DNA of 64,000 nucleotides. Origin: CAVTZP01 sp963739245. Its GTDB lineage: Bacteria; Chloroflexota; Dehalococcoidia; Dehalococcoidales; BS750m-G39. Made by a program: the position numbers and the translations under genes. Of the stretch, positions 25,057 through 33,078 are shown piece after piece (position 1 is the stretch's first letter; each line of letters begins with the position of its first letter). The stretch lies in the NCBI GenBank assembly GCA_963739245.1, contig CAVTZP010000007.1, positions 124,001 to 188,000 on the forward strand, written 5' to 3'. A model generated the notes under the pieces. The model searched no databases. It was not told the origin of the DNA and was given only the letters and a program-made list of their open reading frames with translations.

Positions 25057-26079
25057 AGGGGTATAAAGTGGCTATCCTTGGTGCTACCGGCATGGTAGGG
25101 CAGGAATTCATCAAGGTACTGGAGCAACGTAACTTCCCGATGGACTCAATTAGCCTTCTTGCCTCAGACCGTTCCGCGGGCAAGAGGATGTTTGTTAGCC
25201 ACCGCGAGCTTTTGGTTGAGGAGGCTACCCCAAAGTCGTTTAAGGATATAGATATTGCCCTCTTCTCCGCCGGGGCTGAGATTAGCCGCTACTTCTCTCC
25301 TATAGCCGCCCAAGCCGGAGCCGTGGTTATTGATAATAGCTCAGCATTTAGAATGGACCCAAAGGTGCCACTGGTAGTACCTGAGATCAATGTTGACGAC
25401 ATCAAGTGGCATAAGGGGATTATCGCTAACCCCAATTGCTCCACTATTCAGATGGTGGTGGCCCTATACCCCCTGCACAAGGTCAACCCCATCAAGCGCA
25501 TTATCGCTGTTACCTACCAGTCGGTATCAGGCACTGGTGCAGCAGCAGTAGAGGAGCTAACCGAACAAGCCAAGCAGGTACTGGAGGGACAAACGACTGT
25601 CCCTCATGTCTATCCCCACCAGATAGCCTTTAACCTACTTACCCGAGATAGATGTCTTCCTGGATAATGACTATACTAAAGAAGAGTGGAAGATGGTGGA
25701 GGAAACAAGGAAGATAATGCACGCTGATGATATTGCCATCTCGGCGATGTGTGTTCGCGTGCCGGTATTTATCGGGCATAGTGAGGCAGTCCATGTTGAA
25801 TTCTCCCAAGCCATGTCCCCCGATGAGGCACGGCGCATCCTTGCCCAGGCGCCGGGGGTCAAGGTACTGGATGACCCGGCTATCAGCCTTTATCCTCAGC
25901 CCTGGTCAGCCGCCGGCACCGATGATGTCTTTGTCGGACGTATCCACCGGGATGCCTCCCACCCCTATGGCCTGGTAATGTGGGTTGTCGCCGACAATGT
26001 GCGCAAGGGAGCGGCGCTGAACGCCGTCCAGATTGCCGAAGAGATGATTAAGCGGGACTGGATACACCCAAGGAGCTAG
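25053..26079 (+). pseudogene. asd: Aspartate-semialdehyde dehydrogenase, single frameshift
   Basis: Asd reduces aspartyl phosphate to aspartate semialdehyde, the branch point for lysine, threonine and methionine. The N-terminal NADP motif AILGATGMVGQEF, the catalytic cysteine in ANPNCSTIQM and the SVSGTGAAAVEEL loop lie in the first frame. A single base near 25638 (after HQIAFNLL) shifts the frame. The second part contains EWKMVEETRKIM, VRVPVFIGHSEAVHVEF with the catalytic histidine region, and DVFVGRIHRD, and ends at TAG 26079. Together they make a normal-length protein of about 340 residues. Since dapB and dapA on both sides are intact, a sequence error is the most economical explanation. 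Confidence 0.88.
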
Positions 26080-26084
26080 CAAAA

Positions 26085-26975
26085 ATGAAGAACCTGGGGC
26101 GATTACTAACAGCAATGGTAACCCCCTTTAAAGAAAACGGGGAAATTGATTATGAGCAGGCAAAAAAGCTGGCTCAAGCCCTGCTTGACTCGGGGAGCGA
26201 TGGTCTGGTGGTGGCAGCTACCACCGGGGAGGCGCCGACGCTTAGCTGGGAGGAGGAGATGCGCCTGTTTACCGAGGTGAAATCGGCAGTGGGCGGCCGG
26301 GGAACGGTTGTTGCCTACACCGGCTCAAACAGCACTAAAGAAGCAGTGGAAAACACGGAAAAAGCCGAGAAAATCGGGGTTGATGCCTGTCTATCAGTCG
26401 TCCCTTACTATAATAAACCTAATCAGGAAGGCATCTACCAGCACTTTAAGGCTATCGCCGAGAGCACAGGGCTGCCCATTATCATGTATAACATACCATC
26501 GCGCGTGGTCGTCGAGATGTCAGCGGAGACAATCGTCAGGTTGAGCCAGATAAAAAACATCGTCGGGGTTAAAGAAGCCAGCGGTAAGATGGACCTTGTT
26601 GCTCAGACCATCAACAATGCCCGGAAGGATTTTCTTATCTGGAGCGGCAATGATAACGATACCTTTCCTATCATGGCTCTTGGTGGCTACGGTGTCATCG
26701 GCGTTACCACGCACCTGACGGGTAAACAATACAAGAAAATGATTGACCTGATTCTCTCCGACAAGATTCAAGAAGCGGCGGCAATTCACCGGAAATTGGT
26801 GCCGCTGGTTAACGCCATGTTTTCCATACCGAGTCCGGCGCCGATTAAATATGCGCTCAATTACCTTGGCTTCAAGGTGGGCAAGCCGCGCCTGCCTCTC
26901 GTACCACCTACTGAAAAAGAAGCCGAAAAGATAATCGCGGAACTCAAAAACCATACGATTGACCTGAAGGCATAG
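26085..26975 (+). CDS. dapA: 4-hydroxy-tetrahydrodipicolinate synthase
   Basis: DapA condenses pyruvate with aspartate semialdehyde. The 296-residue TIM-barrel protein shows GTTGEAPTLSWEE (residues 45-57), the tyrosine in PYYNKPNQEG, the YNIPSR loop and the Schiff-base lysine in NIVGVKEASG. These are the hallmarks of the DHDPS/NAL family, and the dapB-asd context supports DHDPS. It begins 5 bases after the asd stop codon. Downstream, a copy of the dispersed intergenic repeat follows within 15 bases and probably ends the operon. With lysA at 47 kb, the window encodes several but not all steps to lysine. Confidence 0.95.
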   Translation: MKNLGRLLTAMVTPFKENGEIDYEQAKKLAQALLDSGSDGLVVAATTGEAPTLSWEEEMRLFTEVKSAVGGRGTVVAYTGSNSTKEAVENTEKAEKIGVDACLSVVPYYNKPNQEGIYQHFKAIAESTGLPIIMYNIPSRVVVEMSAETIVRLSQIKNIVGVKEASGKMDLVAQTINNARKDFLIWSGNDNDTFPIMALGGYGVIGVTTHLTGKQYKKMIDLILSDKIQEAAAIHRKLVPLVNAMFSIPSPAPIKYALNYLGFKVGKPRLPLVPPTEKEAEKIIAELKNHTIDLKA

Positions 26976-26987
26976 AGATTTTCTCTT

Positions 26988-27132
26988 AACCTCACCCCCT
27001 CTTAAACACCCCAGTTAAAGCGAAGGGCACGGGATACAACCTTTCCCCAACAAATCACGAGATTGAGATACGAAGCCTCAGAGGGCGGGAGGGTGGGAAG
27101 AAAGACCGCTGAAAAAAGGGGGGTAGGGGGAT
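26988..27132 (+). repeat. Dispersed intergenic repeat, copy A (degenerate)
   Basis: Located between the convergent dapA and purA genes. It shares with the copy at 51.0-51.2 kb the blocks CTCACCCC, CTCTTAAACACCCCAGTT, GGGATACAACC, GAGATTGAG, GCCTCAGAGGGCGGGAGGG and TGGGAA, in the same order and orientation. The upstream palindrome and the GGGGC hairpin are missing from this copy. Confidence 0.7.
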
Positions 27133-27148
27133 GGGTTTATAAACAATC

Positions 27149-28433
27149 CTATAAGACGGGCGTCTTCTCGATGGTCTGCTCCCGCTCCGGCCCGACACAG
27201 ACAAGGTTGACCGGGCAAGAACTTAAGCTCTTCCAGTCTGGCTACATACTGGCGAGCCTCAGCCGGCAACTGGTCGTAGTTGCGAATATCAGAAATTGGA
27301 GCTTGCCACCCCGCTAGCTCCTCATAGACTGGCTGACATCTAGCCAGGGCAGCGACGCTGGCGGGGAAGTAATCAATAGTCTTGCCATCCAGTTTATAGC
27401 CGACGCATATCTTCAGACGGGGCAAAACGTCAAGAATATCAAGGCGGGTAATTGCCGCCCCGGTAAAGCCATTAATCCTAGTGCTGAAACGAGCGGCAAC
27501 GGCGTCAAACCAGCCGCAACGGCGTGGTCTACCGGTAGTGGTGCCATACTCGTGAGCCCTTTCCCGAATCAGGTCGCCGGTCTCATCATGCATTTCCGTA
27601 GGCATCGGACCACCACCCACCCTCGTGCAGTAAGCCTTGAACACCCCCAGAATGCGGTCAACGCTGGTCGGGCTCAAGCCCGCTCCCAGGCAAGCTCCTC
27701 CCGCCAGCGGCGATGATGAGGTGGTATAGGGATAGGTGCCAAAATCGGGGTCAAGCAAAGCCCCCTGAGCCCCCTCCAGTAAAACCAACTCCCGCCGGCT
27801 TAATAACTCCTCCAGCATTATAGTCGTCTCCCGAATGTAAGGAGCCAGACGCTCTCCATACTGGCAATACTGAGTATATACCTCATCCAGCGATAGCGGA
27901 CTAACCCCATAAATCTTGGTCAAGATGGTATTCTTGTAACTAAGTATAGGACGAAGCCGCTCCAGCAACCCCTCCCTATCCAAAAGATCGCCAGCTCTGA
28001 TACCCAACCTGGCTGCCTTATCGGTAAAGGCAGGACCAACGCCCTTGCGGGTTGTGCCCAGTGCCTTGCCCCCCCGCGCCTCCTCCTCCAGACCATCAAG
28101 AAGGACATGATAGGGCATAATCAGGTTAGCCCGGTCGCTGACAAATAACCTTGAGGTATCGACACCACGCTGGTTGAGCTCGTCTATCTCGCCAATTAGC
28201 ACCGCGGGGTTAATCACCACCCCATTACCGATAATACAAATAGCCTTAGGGGAAAAAATCCCCGACGGGACAAGATGCAACTTAAACTCACCAGCGGGGT
28301 TAATCACGGAATGACCGGCATTATCGCCGCCAGAAAAGCGGACTACCACCCCCGCTTTCTGAGCCAGCAGGTCAACTACCTTGCCCTTCCCCTCATCCCC
28401 CCACTGAGCCCCAATGACAGCAATAACTGGCAT
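27149..28433 (-). pseudogene. purA: Adenylosuccinate synthetase, single frameshift near the C-terminus
   Basis: PurA joins IMP and aspartate using GTP, the first committed step to AMP. From ATG 28433, preceded by GAGGAGAG, the protein begins PVIAVIGAQWGDEGKGKVVD with the GTP-binding loop. It continues with GGDNAGHSV, the KGVGPAFTDKAAR segment and RPRRCGWFDAVAA. A longer open frame extends upstream of 28433 but has no family similarity. One base near 27211, after LEELKF, shifts the frame. The normal C-terminus VNLVCVGPEREQTIEKTPVL is then found in another frame and ends at TAG 27149. About 20 residues are affected, and a sequence error is likely. It is followed by repeat copy A. Confidence 0.9.
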
Positions 28434-28489
28434 TATCTCTCCTCTAAGCCTTCTTCTTATAACATAAATAGCAACATAAATAAAAGCGG

Positions 28490-29113
28490 CTATTCTTTTG
28501 TTTGCTGCCAAACATAAACTAGCCTCTGACCAAAGGTGAAAAAGCTGAATACCACAATAATCGCCAGGGCAATAACCAGGGCATTGGCAATACGGCTCAG
28601 TAAAAGACCCAGCACCAGCACCACCACCCTCTCGGCACGGGTAAATAGTCCAACCCCACATTCCAGGCCGGCTCCCTCCGCCCTGGCCCGGATGTAGCTG
28701 ACTAAGAATGAGCCAATTAAAGCAAGGCAGACCAGTATAATGGGGATAAATGCCGACTCCCTAGCATACAGAACCAAAATAGCCAGCAGCACTGCCGCCT
28801 CAGACAAACGATCAAGGGTGGAGTCAAGAATGCCGCCAAACGGGGTAACCTTTTTAATACGCCGAGCCAGTGCCCCATCCAGGATATCAAAAAAACCGGC
28901 GACAAGCACCACAAACCCGGCAGTAAACGGGTGTGCGGTAATAATAAGCGCCGCCGCGCCGAGGGCTAATACAAAACCAAACCAGCTTAGAGTGTTAGGT
29001 GTTAGCCTCATCCTGACTAAAACCCGCACCGCTGGTTCAGTAAGGCGATAGGCTATAGCGCTACGAACCCTGGATAGATTTGACTTTGAGCGATTAACTA
29101 AACTACCCCCCAC
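28490..29113 (-). CDS. CDP-alcohol phosphatidyltransferase, probably phosphatidylinositol-phosphate synthase
   Basis: This is an integral membrane enzyme of 207 residues that transfers a phosphatidyl group from CDP-diacylglycerol to an alcohol. The family signature DG-x2-AR-x8-G-x3-D-x3-D is complete: DGALARRIKKVTPFGGILDS is followed by TLDR. Six hydrophobic segments are visible. Phosphatidylglycerophosphate synthase shares this signature, but the neighbours are a PimA-like glycosyltransferase (6 bases upstream) and inositol-1-phosphate synthase. The actinobacterial-type reaction, inositol-1-phosphate plus CDP-DAG to phosphatidylinositol phosphate, is therefore the better guess. The GTG start is the best available, although its ribosome site is unclear. 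Substrate identity is inferred from context. Confidence 0.75.
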   Translation of the reverse strand: MGGSLVNRSKSNLSRVRSAIAYRLTEPAVRVLVRMRLTPNTLSWFGFVLALGAAALIITAHPFTAGFVVLVAGFFDILDGALARRIKKVTPFGGILDSTLDRLSEAAVLLAILVLYARESAFIPIILVCLALIGSFLVSYIRARAEGAGLECGVGLFTRAERVVVLVLGLLLSRIANALVIALAIIVVFSFFTFGQRLVYVWQQTKE

Positions 29114-29119
29114 CTTTTC

Positions 29120-30292
29120 TTAAACTGAAACCGCCGTCGCCTTGAGTTCTGGGAATTGCTTCCTCCATGGCGGCTCACTGAGAACCCTAATATAATAATT
29201 CAAAACATCTTGGGCAATGTGCTCCCAGCTATACCTAAGAGCTTTAACCCTGCCTCTGGCTCCCATCTCACGGCGAAGTGCTCCGTCAGCCAGAAGAGAA
29301 ATCAGCGCCCGGGCTAATACCTCCTTATCCGCCGGTGGCACCAGCAGCCCGTCAACATTATGAGTTACTACGCTGGCATAACCATCTATATCTGAGGCGA
29401 CAATCGGCTTTCCCACCGCCATAGCCTCAAGCAAAATAATACCGAAGCTCTCCCGCCCGGTGGCCGGAGCGCAAAAAACATCGGCGGTTTTATAGTACCT
29501 AGGTAATTCCTCATAAGGTACAAAGCCGATGAAGATAACGTCCTTCAAACCACTCCTCATAACCTCTTTCTCATACTTGCGGCGTAGCCTAGTGCCGGGA
29601 CCAACAATAATAAGCCGAGAATTTGGAATCTCCCGCTTAACCTGATTAAAGGCTCCAAGCAGATAGTTCAAGCCCTTCCTTTTCTCCAGACGACTAACAA
29701 AGAGGATGTTCAGCTTGCCATCACAGAACTTTTCAATCGGAAGTACATTAGGGGAGAAAAGGTCTATATCCACGCCATTGGGGATAATATTATAGTATCC
29801 GGGGAAGTAGTCACTGGCAAACTCCATGGCTGGTTTAGACACCGCAATCTTGCCATGGAGCCGGCGGAACCACCTCTTCAGCATCCACGTGCCAAAGGGT
29901 TTAGCGAGATTATACCCCGGGCTGCCATGACAGGCATGAAAGGTCCCTATATTAGCTGCTTGAGACAAGCGGAGCACAGTGGTACATAACATTGGCATTA
30001 ACGGTTCGTGGAGGTGGATAATATCAAACTCCTCCCGGTCAAGGACGGCTTTTACCCTTGAGGATAGCCAGGGTGAAAGAGTAACCCGAGCAATAGAGCC
30101 GCTGCTGGGAACAGGACGGGGGCTGCCTATAGCAATAAACCTATCACCAATGCTGGAAATAACCTTGGATGCCGGGGCAATGACCTTGACCTCATGACCC
30201 ATCCGGGCAAAGTGGTGCTCAAGATAAGAAATATGAACAGTCACACCCCCCGGATAGGCGAAATCATACGGGGATACTAATGCTACCTTCAC
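29120..30292 (-). CDS. GT4-family glycosyltransferase, PimA-like
   Basis: This is a GT-B-fold, nucleotide-sugar-dependent glycosyltransferase of 390 residues. The N-terminal half begins KVALVSPYDFAYPGGVTVHI with the glycine-rich acceptor loop typical of PimA. The C-terminal half has LFVSRLEKRKGLNYLL, VGPGTRLR and the donor-site block APATGRESFGIILLEAMAVGKPIVASD. The GEVVPP-like loop and the E7E motif (ESFGIILLE) indicate a retaining GT4 enzyme. Between inositol-1-phosphate synthase and a CDP-alcohol phosphatidyltransferase, mannosylation of phosphatidylinositol (PimA-like) is a reasonable inference, but other acceptors are possible. There is no signal peptide; the enzyme is probably peripheral on the cytoplasmic membrane face. 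The GTG start has GGAGG about 15 bases upstream. Confidence 0.8.
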   Translation of the reverse strand: MKVALVSPYDFAYPGGVTVHISYLEHHFARMGHEVKVIAPASKVISSIGDRFIAIGSPRPVPSSGSIARVTLSPWLSSRVKAVLDREEFDIIHLHEPLMPMLCTTVLRLSQAANIGTFHACHGSPGYNLAKPFGTWMLKRWFRRLHGKIAVSKPAMEFASDYFPGYYNIIPNGVDIDLFSPNVLPIEKFCDGKLNILFVSRLEKRKGLNYLLGAFNQVKREIPNSRLIIVGPGTRLRRKYEKEVMRSGLKDVIFIGFVPYEELPRYYKTADVFCAPATGRESFGIILLEAMAVGKPIVASDIDGYASVVTHNVDGLLVPPADKEVLARALISLLADGALRREMGARGRVKALRYSWEHIAQDVLNYYIRVLSEPPWRKQFPELKATAVSV

Positions 30293-30325
30293 CGCTAACT
30301 GCCAAAAACCTCCATGGAGACTCAG

Positions 30326-31420
30326 TTAGACGCTTTTACTTGCCTCTGGTGGGGCATTAGCAATAAACTCCTCCACCATTCGGCGTGCTTCATCATCGGT
30401 ATACTGAACCGGTGGCGACTTCATAAAGTAGGCAGATGGAGCCACCATAGCTCCTTTAAGTCCACGGTCTAAGGCAAGTTTACAGCACCTTATAGCATCA
30501 ATAACCACCCCTGCCGAGTTAGGGCTATCCCAGACCTCAAGCTTTAGCTCCAGGTTTAGAGGAACATCGCCAAAGGTTCGTCCCTCCATCTTGATATGGC
30601 AAAACTTCCGGTCGAGTAGCCATGGGACATAATCACTAGGACCAACGTGTATATCATCAGGGTCAAGCTTGTAATCTAGCTGAGAGGTGACAGCGGCAGT
30701 CTTGGATATCTTCTTAGACTCAAGTCTTGACCTCTCCAGCATGTTAAAGAAGTCAGTGTTACCGCCAAAGTTCAATTGATAGGTTCGCTCCAGCTTAACG
30801 CCACGGTCCACGAACAGCCGGGTGAGGACACGATGGACAATAGTAGCTCCGACCTGGGATTTTATATCATCACCAATAACCGGAAGCCCCACCTGCTCAA
30901 AACGCTGTTGCCAATACCGCTCCCGGGCAATAAAAACTGGAATGCAATTGATGAGGCCGCAACCAGCGGCTAGCACCTGCTCAACATACCATTTAGTTGC
31001 TTCCTCACTGCCAACCGGCAGGTAATTAACCACCACATCGGTGTGGGTCTCTTTGAGTATTTTAACAATATCGGCGGTCGGGCCTGGCGCCTTCTCTATT
31101 ATCTGCGATAGATAAAAACCCAAGCCATCATGGGTCATACCTCGGTGGACCTTAACCCCCGCTATCGGCACTTCGCAAAATTTAAAGGTGTTATTGGGCG
31201 GAGTAAAAATAGCCTCGGCGAGGTCCTTGCCTACCTTGTTTTTATCAATATCAAAGGCGGCCACGAAGTTAATATCGCTAATATGATACCCACCAAGATT
31301 AATATGCATCAGTCCAGGCACAAATTCGTTCTTCTTCGCTTTCCGATAGTAATAGATACCCTGAACCAGGGAAGAAGCACAGTTACCCACACCGATTATG
31401 GCTACATTTACCTTACCCAA
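30326..31420 (-). CDS. ino1: Myo-inositol-1-phosphate synthase (actinobacterial/archaeal type)
   Basis: This enzyme converts glucose-6-phosphate to L-myo-inositol-1-phosphate with NAD+. The 364-residue protein starts NVAIIGVGNCASSLVQGIYY, a Rossmann motif diagnostic of the prokaryotic Ino1 family. It continues with ISDINFVAAFDIDKNKVGKD, NYLPVGSEEATKWYVEQ, IGDDIKSQVGATIVHR and LNFGGNTDFFNM, all family signature blocks. The length is that of the compact prokaryotic form. It starts at TTG 31420 with GGAGGG upstream. It is the first gene of a minus-strand run with the GT4 and CDP-alcohol phosphatidyltransferase genes, implying an inositol phospholipid pathway. A phosphatase or kinase for inositol phosphates is not seen here. 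Confidence 0.92.
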   Translation of the reverse strand: MGKVNVAIIGVGNCASSLVQGIYYYRKAKKNEFVPGLMHINLGGYHISDINFVAAFDIDKNKVGKDLAEAIFTPPNNTFKFCEVPIAGVKVHRGMTHDGLGFYLSQIIEKAPGPTADIVKILKETHTDVVVNYLPVGSEEATKWYVEQVLAAGCGLINCIPVFIARERYWQQRFEQVGLPVIGDDIKSQVGATIVHRVLTRLFVDRGVKLERTYQLNFGGNTDFFNMLERSRLESKKISKTAAVTSQLDYKLDPDDIHVGPSDYVPWLLDRKFCHIKMEGRTFGDVPLNLELKLEVWDSPNSAGVVIDAIRCCKLALDRGLKGAMVAPSAYFMKSPPVQYTDDEARRMVEEFIANAPPEASKSV

Positions 31421-31452
31421 GGTTTAACACCCTCCTTTTCCATTTAAAAGGC

Positions 31453-31490
31453 AACAAAAAAGACTAAAAGCCAATCTCCAAGGTTGGCTT
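31453..31490 (-). terminator. Rho-independent terminator upstream of ino1
   Basis: Minus-strand hairpin AAGCCAA/TTGGCTT (31490-31468) followed by a T-rich tract including TTTTTT (31461-31456). It would stop transcription from the small zinc-ribbon gene before ino1, although an attenuator role for ino1 is also possible. Confidence 0.55.
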
Positions 31491-31611
31491 AATAAATGAA
31501 CTTTTCCCTTTGTGTAGCAACTAGGCGTCAGATCTCTTTCAGCCCACAATACTATGGAGAGGACCTACTTACCCCACTTCTAGATGATGCAATTAGTCAA
31601 AGGGTTACCGG

Positions 31612-31749
31612 TCACCGACCAATCCTGAATACCTTAGTCCCACATGAGGGGCAAACCCCTCGCGTAGCTGGTCGCTTGTTCTTCAGGGTAACCGGCTGTG
31701 GATTCTTTATCTCTACCTTCCGCCTACACCTAAAACAATAGGCTTGCAC
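31612..31749 (-). CDS. Small zinc-ribbon protein, DUF5679-like
   Basis: This 45-residue protein has one four-cysteine zinc ribbon: YCFRCRRKVEIKNPQPV and VCPSCGTKVFRIGR. The pattern, including the KNKRPATRGVCPSCGT block, matches the DUF5679 family of tiny zinc ribbons, whose function is unknown. GTG 31749 is preceded by AAGGAGG at 9 bases. It has its own promoter overlapping the end of truB and is followed by a terminator, so it forms a short independent transcript. The roughly 110 bases between its stop codon and the terminator hold no feature that I recognise. The protein is easily missed because of its size. Confidence 0.72.
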   Translation of the reverse strand: MQAYCFRCRRKVEIKNPQPVTLKNKRPATRGVCPSCGTKVFRIGR

Positions 31750-31780
31750 CTTAGTCCACCTCCTTTTTAGTATCGGTTGC

Positions 31781-31810
31781 ACTATACCCCTATTATACGC
31801 AAGCTGTCAA
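31781..31810 (-). promoter_or_regulatory. Promoter of the small zinc-ribbon gene
   Basis: On the minus strand a consensus TTGACA (31810-31805), an 18-base spacer and TATAGT (31786-31781) overlap the truB stop codon. A second TATAAT within the spacer is too close to the -35 box to be used with it. Confidence 0.6.
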
Positions 31811-32706
31811 GAGCTAGTAAATACCTTCTCCGGTTGCCACTGCCCCTTCTCTGAATCAAACCGTAGCACACCCAAGAATGAGCCATCCATGGTGTAGACA
31901 CGGCAGCGGTCGCCGCAAGAAGTCGGCCAACTGTCATCCCGGGCAAAAACCAAAGGGCGCCCATTCCTTATGTCACCTTCAGCAGCATTACCAACCACCA
32001 CCGCCGCCCAATGTAAAAGCACCCAATCTATAGGATAGATAAGTTTTTGCCAGTAGCCATAGCGGAAGGCGTCGTCAAGCTGGGATAATGAAACTGCGTC
32101 TTCAATACCAAAGGAGCCACACCTCAAGCGGAGCAAGCTCTTTAAAGTGGCGCCGCAACCCAGAAGCTGCCCCAAATCGTGGGCCAGTGACCGGATATAG
32201 GTGCCCCGTTCACACTCCACCTCTATAGTAGCTACCGGCGGCTGCCAATCAATAAGCTCCAGATGATAAATCCACCTCAGCCGGCTTTTCCTCTCCACCT
32301 CAATACCCAAGCGCGCCAACTCATAAAGTGGCTTACCACGATGCTTCACCGCACTATACATTGGCGGAGTCTGGGATATTAAACCGCAAAAGGAATTAAG
32401 GGCTGACAGCAATTCCCTCCGGCTAATCCCAGATGGGTCTCCCCGGCTGATGATGCTACCGGTGGCATCATCAGTGTCGGTAACCACACCAAATTCAATC
32501 TCAGCCCGATAAGCCTTAGGCGCATCCAGTAAAAATTCAATAACACGTGTCCCCTGGCCGAGGCAGATAGGCAGAACGCCGCTAGCTGCCGGGTCTAGGG
32601 TACCAGCATGCCCCACGCGCCTTTCTCCACTCAACCGCTTGACCACAGAGACAATACTGAAGGAAGTTTTACCCCAAGGCTTATTAATATTTAGAATGCC
32701 GTCCAC
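31807..32706 (-). CDS. truB: tRNA pseudouridine-55 synthase
   Basis: TruB makes pseudouridine 55 in the T-loop of tRNAs. The 299-residue protein starts DGILNINKPWGKTSFSIVS, followed by the catalytic block RRVGHAGTLDPAASGVLPI, which holds the essential aspartate. PPMYSAVKHRGKPLYELAR, VECERGTYIRSLAHDLG and a C-terminal RNA-binding extension follow. The GTG start lies 2 bases after the rbfA stop codon, so translation is coupled. It ends the nusA-ylxR-infB-rbfA-truB operon, an order conserved in many bacteria (often followed by ribF and rpsO, which is not the case here, since rpsO lies 10 kb away). Confidence 0.94.
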   Translation of the reverse strand: MDGILNINKPWGKTSFSIVSVVKRLSGERRVGHAGTLDPAASGVLPICLGQGTRVIEFLLDAPKAYRAEIEFGVVTDTDDATGSIISRGDPSGISRRELLSALNSFCGLISQTPPMYSAVKHRGKPLYELARLGIEVERKSRLRWIYHLELIDWQPPVATIEVECERGTYIRSLAHDLGQLLGCGATLKSLLRLRCGSFGIEDAVSLSQLDDAFRYGYWQKLIYPIDWVLLHWAAVVVGNAAEGDIRNGRPLVFARDDSWPTSCGDRCRVYTMDGSFLGVLRFDSEKGQWQPEKVFTSS

Positions 32707-32708
32707 AG

Positions 32709-33074
32709 CTAGTCACCATGCTCGGGAGTGCTACTTGAGCTAACCTCATCAATCAACTGCAAAAGGTGAGCCCCCCGCTCAATAGAATCATCCCAGTGAA
32801 AGCTTAGCTCAGGAATGCGGCGCAGTCGCAGACGTTTAGCCAGCTGGTTACGGAGGAAACCGGAGGCTGTAGCCAGCCCGTTCAGTGTGTCTCGTTTTAC
32901 CTCCTCACTGCCAATACAACTTACAAATACCTTGGCATATCGCAGGTCGGGAGAGACAGAGACCTCGGTCACAGCAATAAAATTGCCAAGTCGTGGGTCT
33001 TTGACTTGGCGTTGAAGCAATTGGCTAATTTCCTGGCGAATAAGATTACCTAATCGCTCAATGCGATGTGCCAT
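32709..33074 (-). CDS. rbfA: Ribosome-binding factor A
   Basis: RbfA is a KH-fold protein that assists 16S rRNA 5'-end maturation and 30S assembly. The 121-residue product starts MAHRIERLGNLIRQEISQLL and contains the typical VSVSPDLRYAKVFVS strand and the ERGAHLLQLID ending. I start at ATG 33074, preceded by AGAGGTAG; the longer open frame toward 33140 overlaps infB and lacks family similarity. Four bases separate it from the infB stop codon, and two from the truB start. Confidence 0.93.
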   Translation of the reverse strand: MAHRIERLGNLIRQEISQLLQRQVKDPRLGNFIAVTEVSVSPDLRYAKVFVSCIGSEEVKRDTLNGLATASGFLRNQLAKRLRLRRIPELSFHWDDSIERGAHLLQLIDEVSSSSTPEHGD

Positions 33075-33078
33075 AATA

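Noticed and set aside
26988..27132. Repeat copies A-D as coding sequence, since open frames run through them
   Set aside because: The frames differ between copies, have no family similarity, and consist of G/C-rich palindromes; purA and the TIGR03936 gene are better started inside their conserved regions.
28434..28661. N-terminal extension of adenylosuccinate synthetase
   Set aside because: The added 76 residues do not match the family, overlap the upstream phosphatidyltransferase gene, and the strong ribosome site precedes ATG 28433.
31500..31611. Possible riboswitch or tRNA-like element before ino1
   Set aside because: Apart from the downstream terminator hairpin, I could not find paired stems or a known consensus in this stretch.
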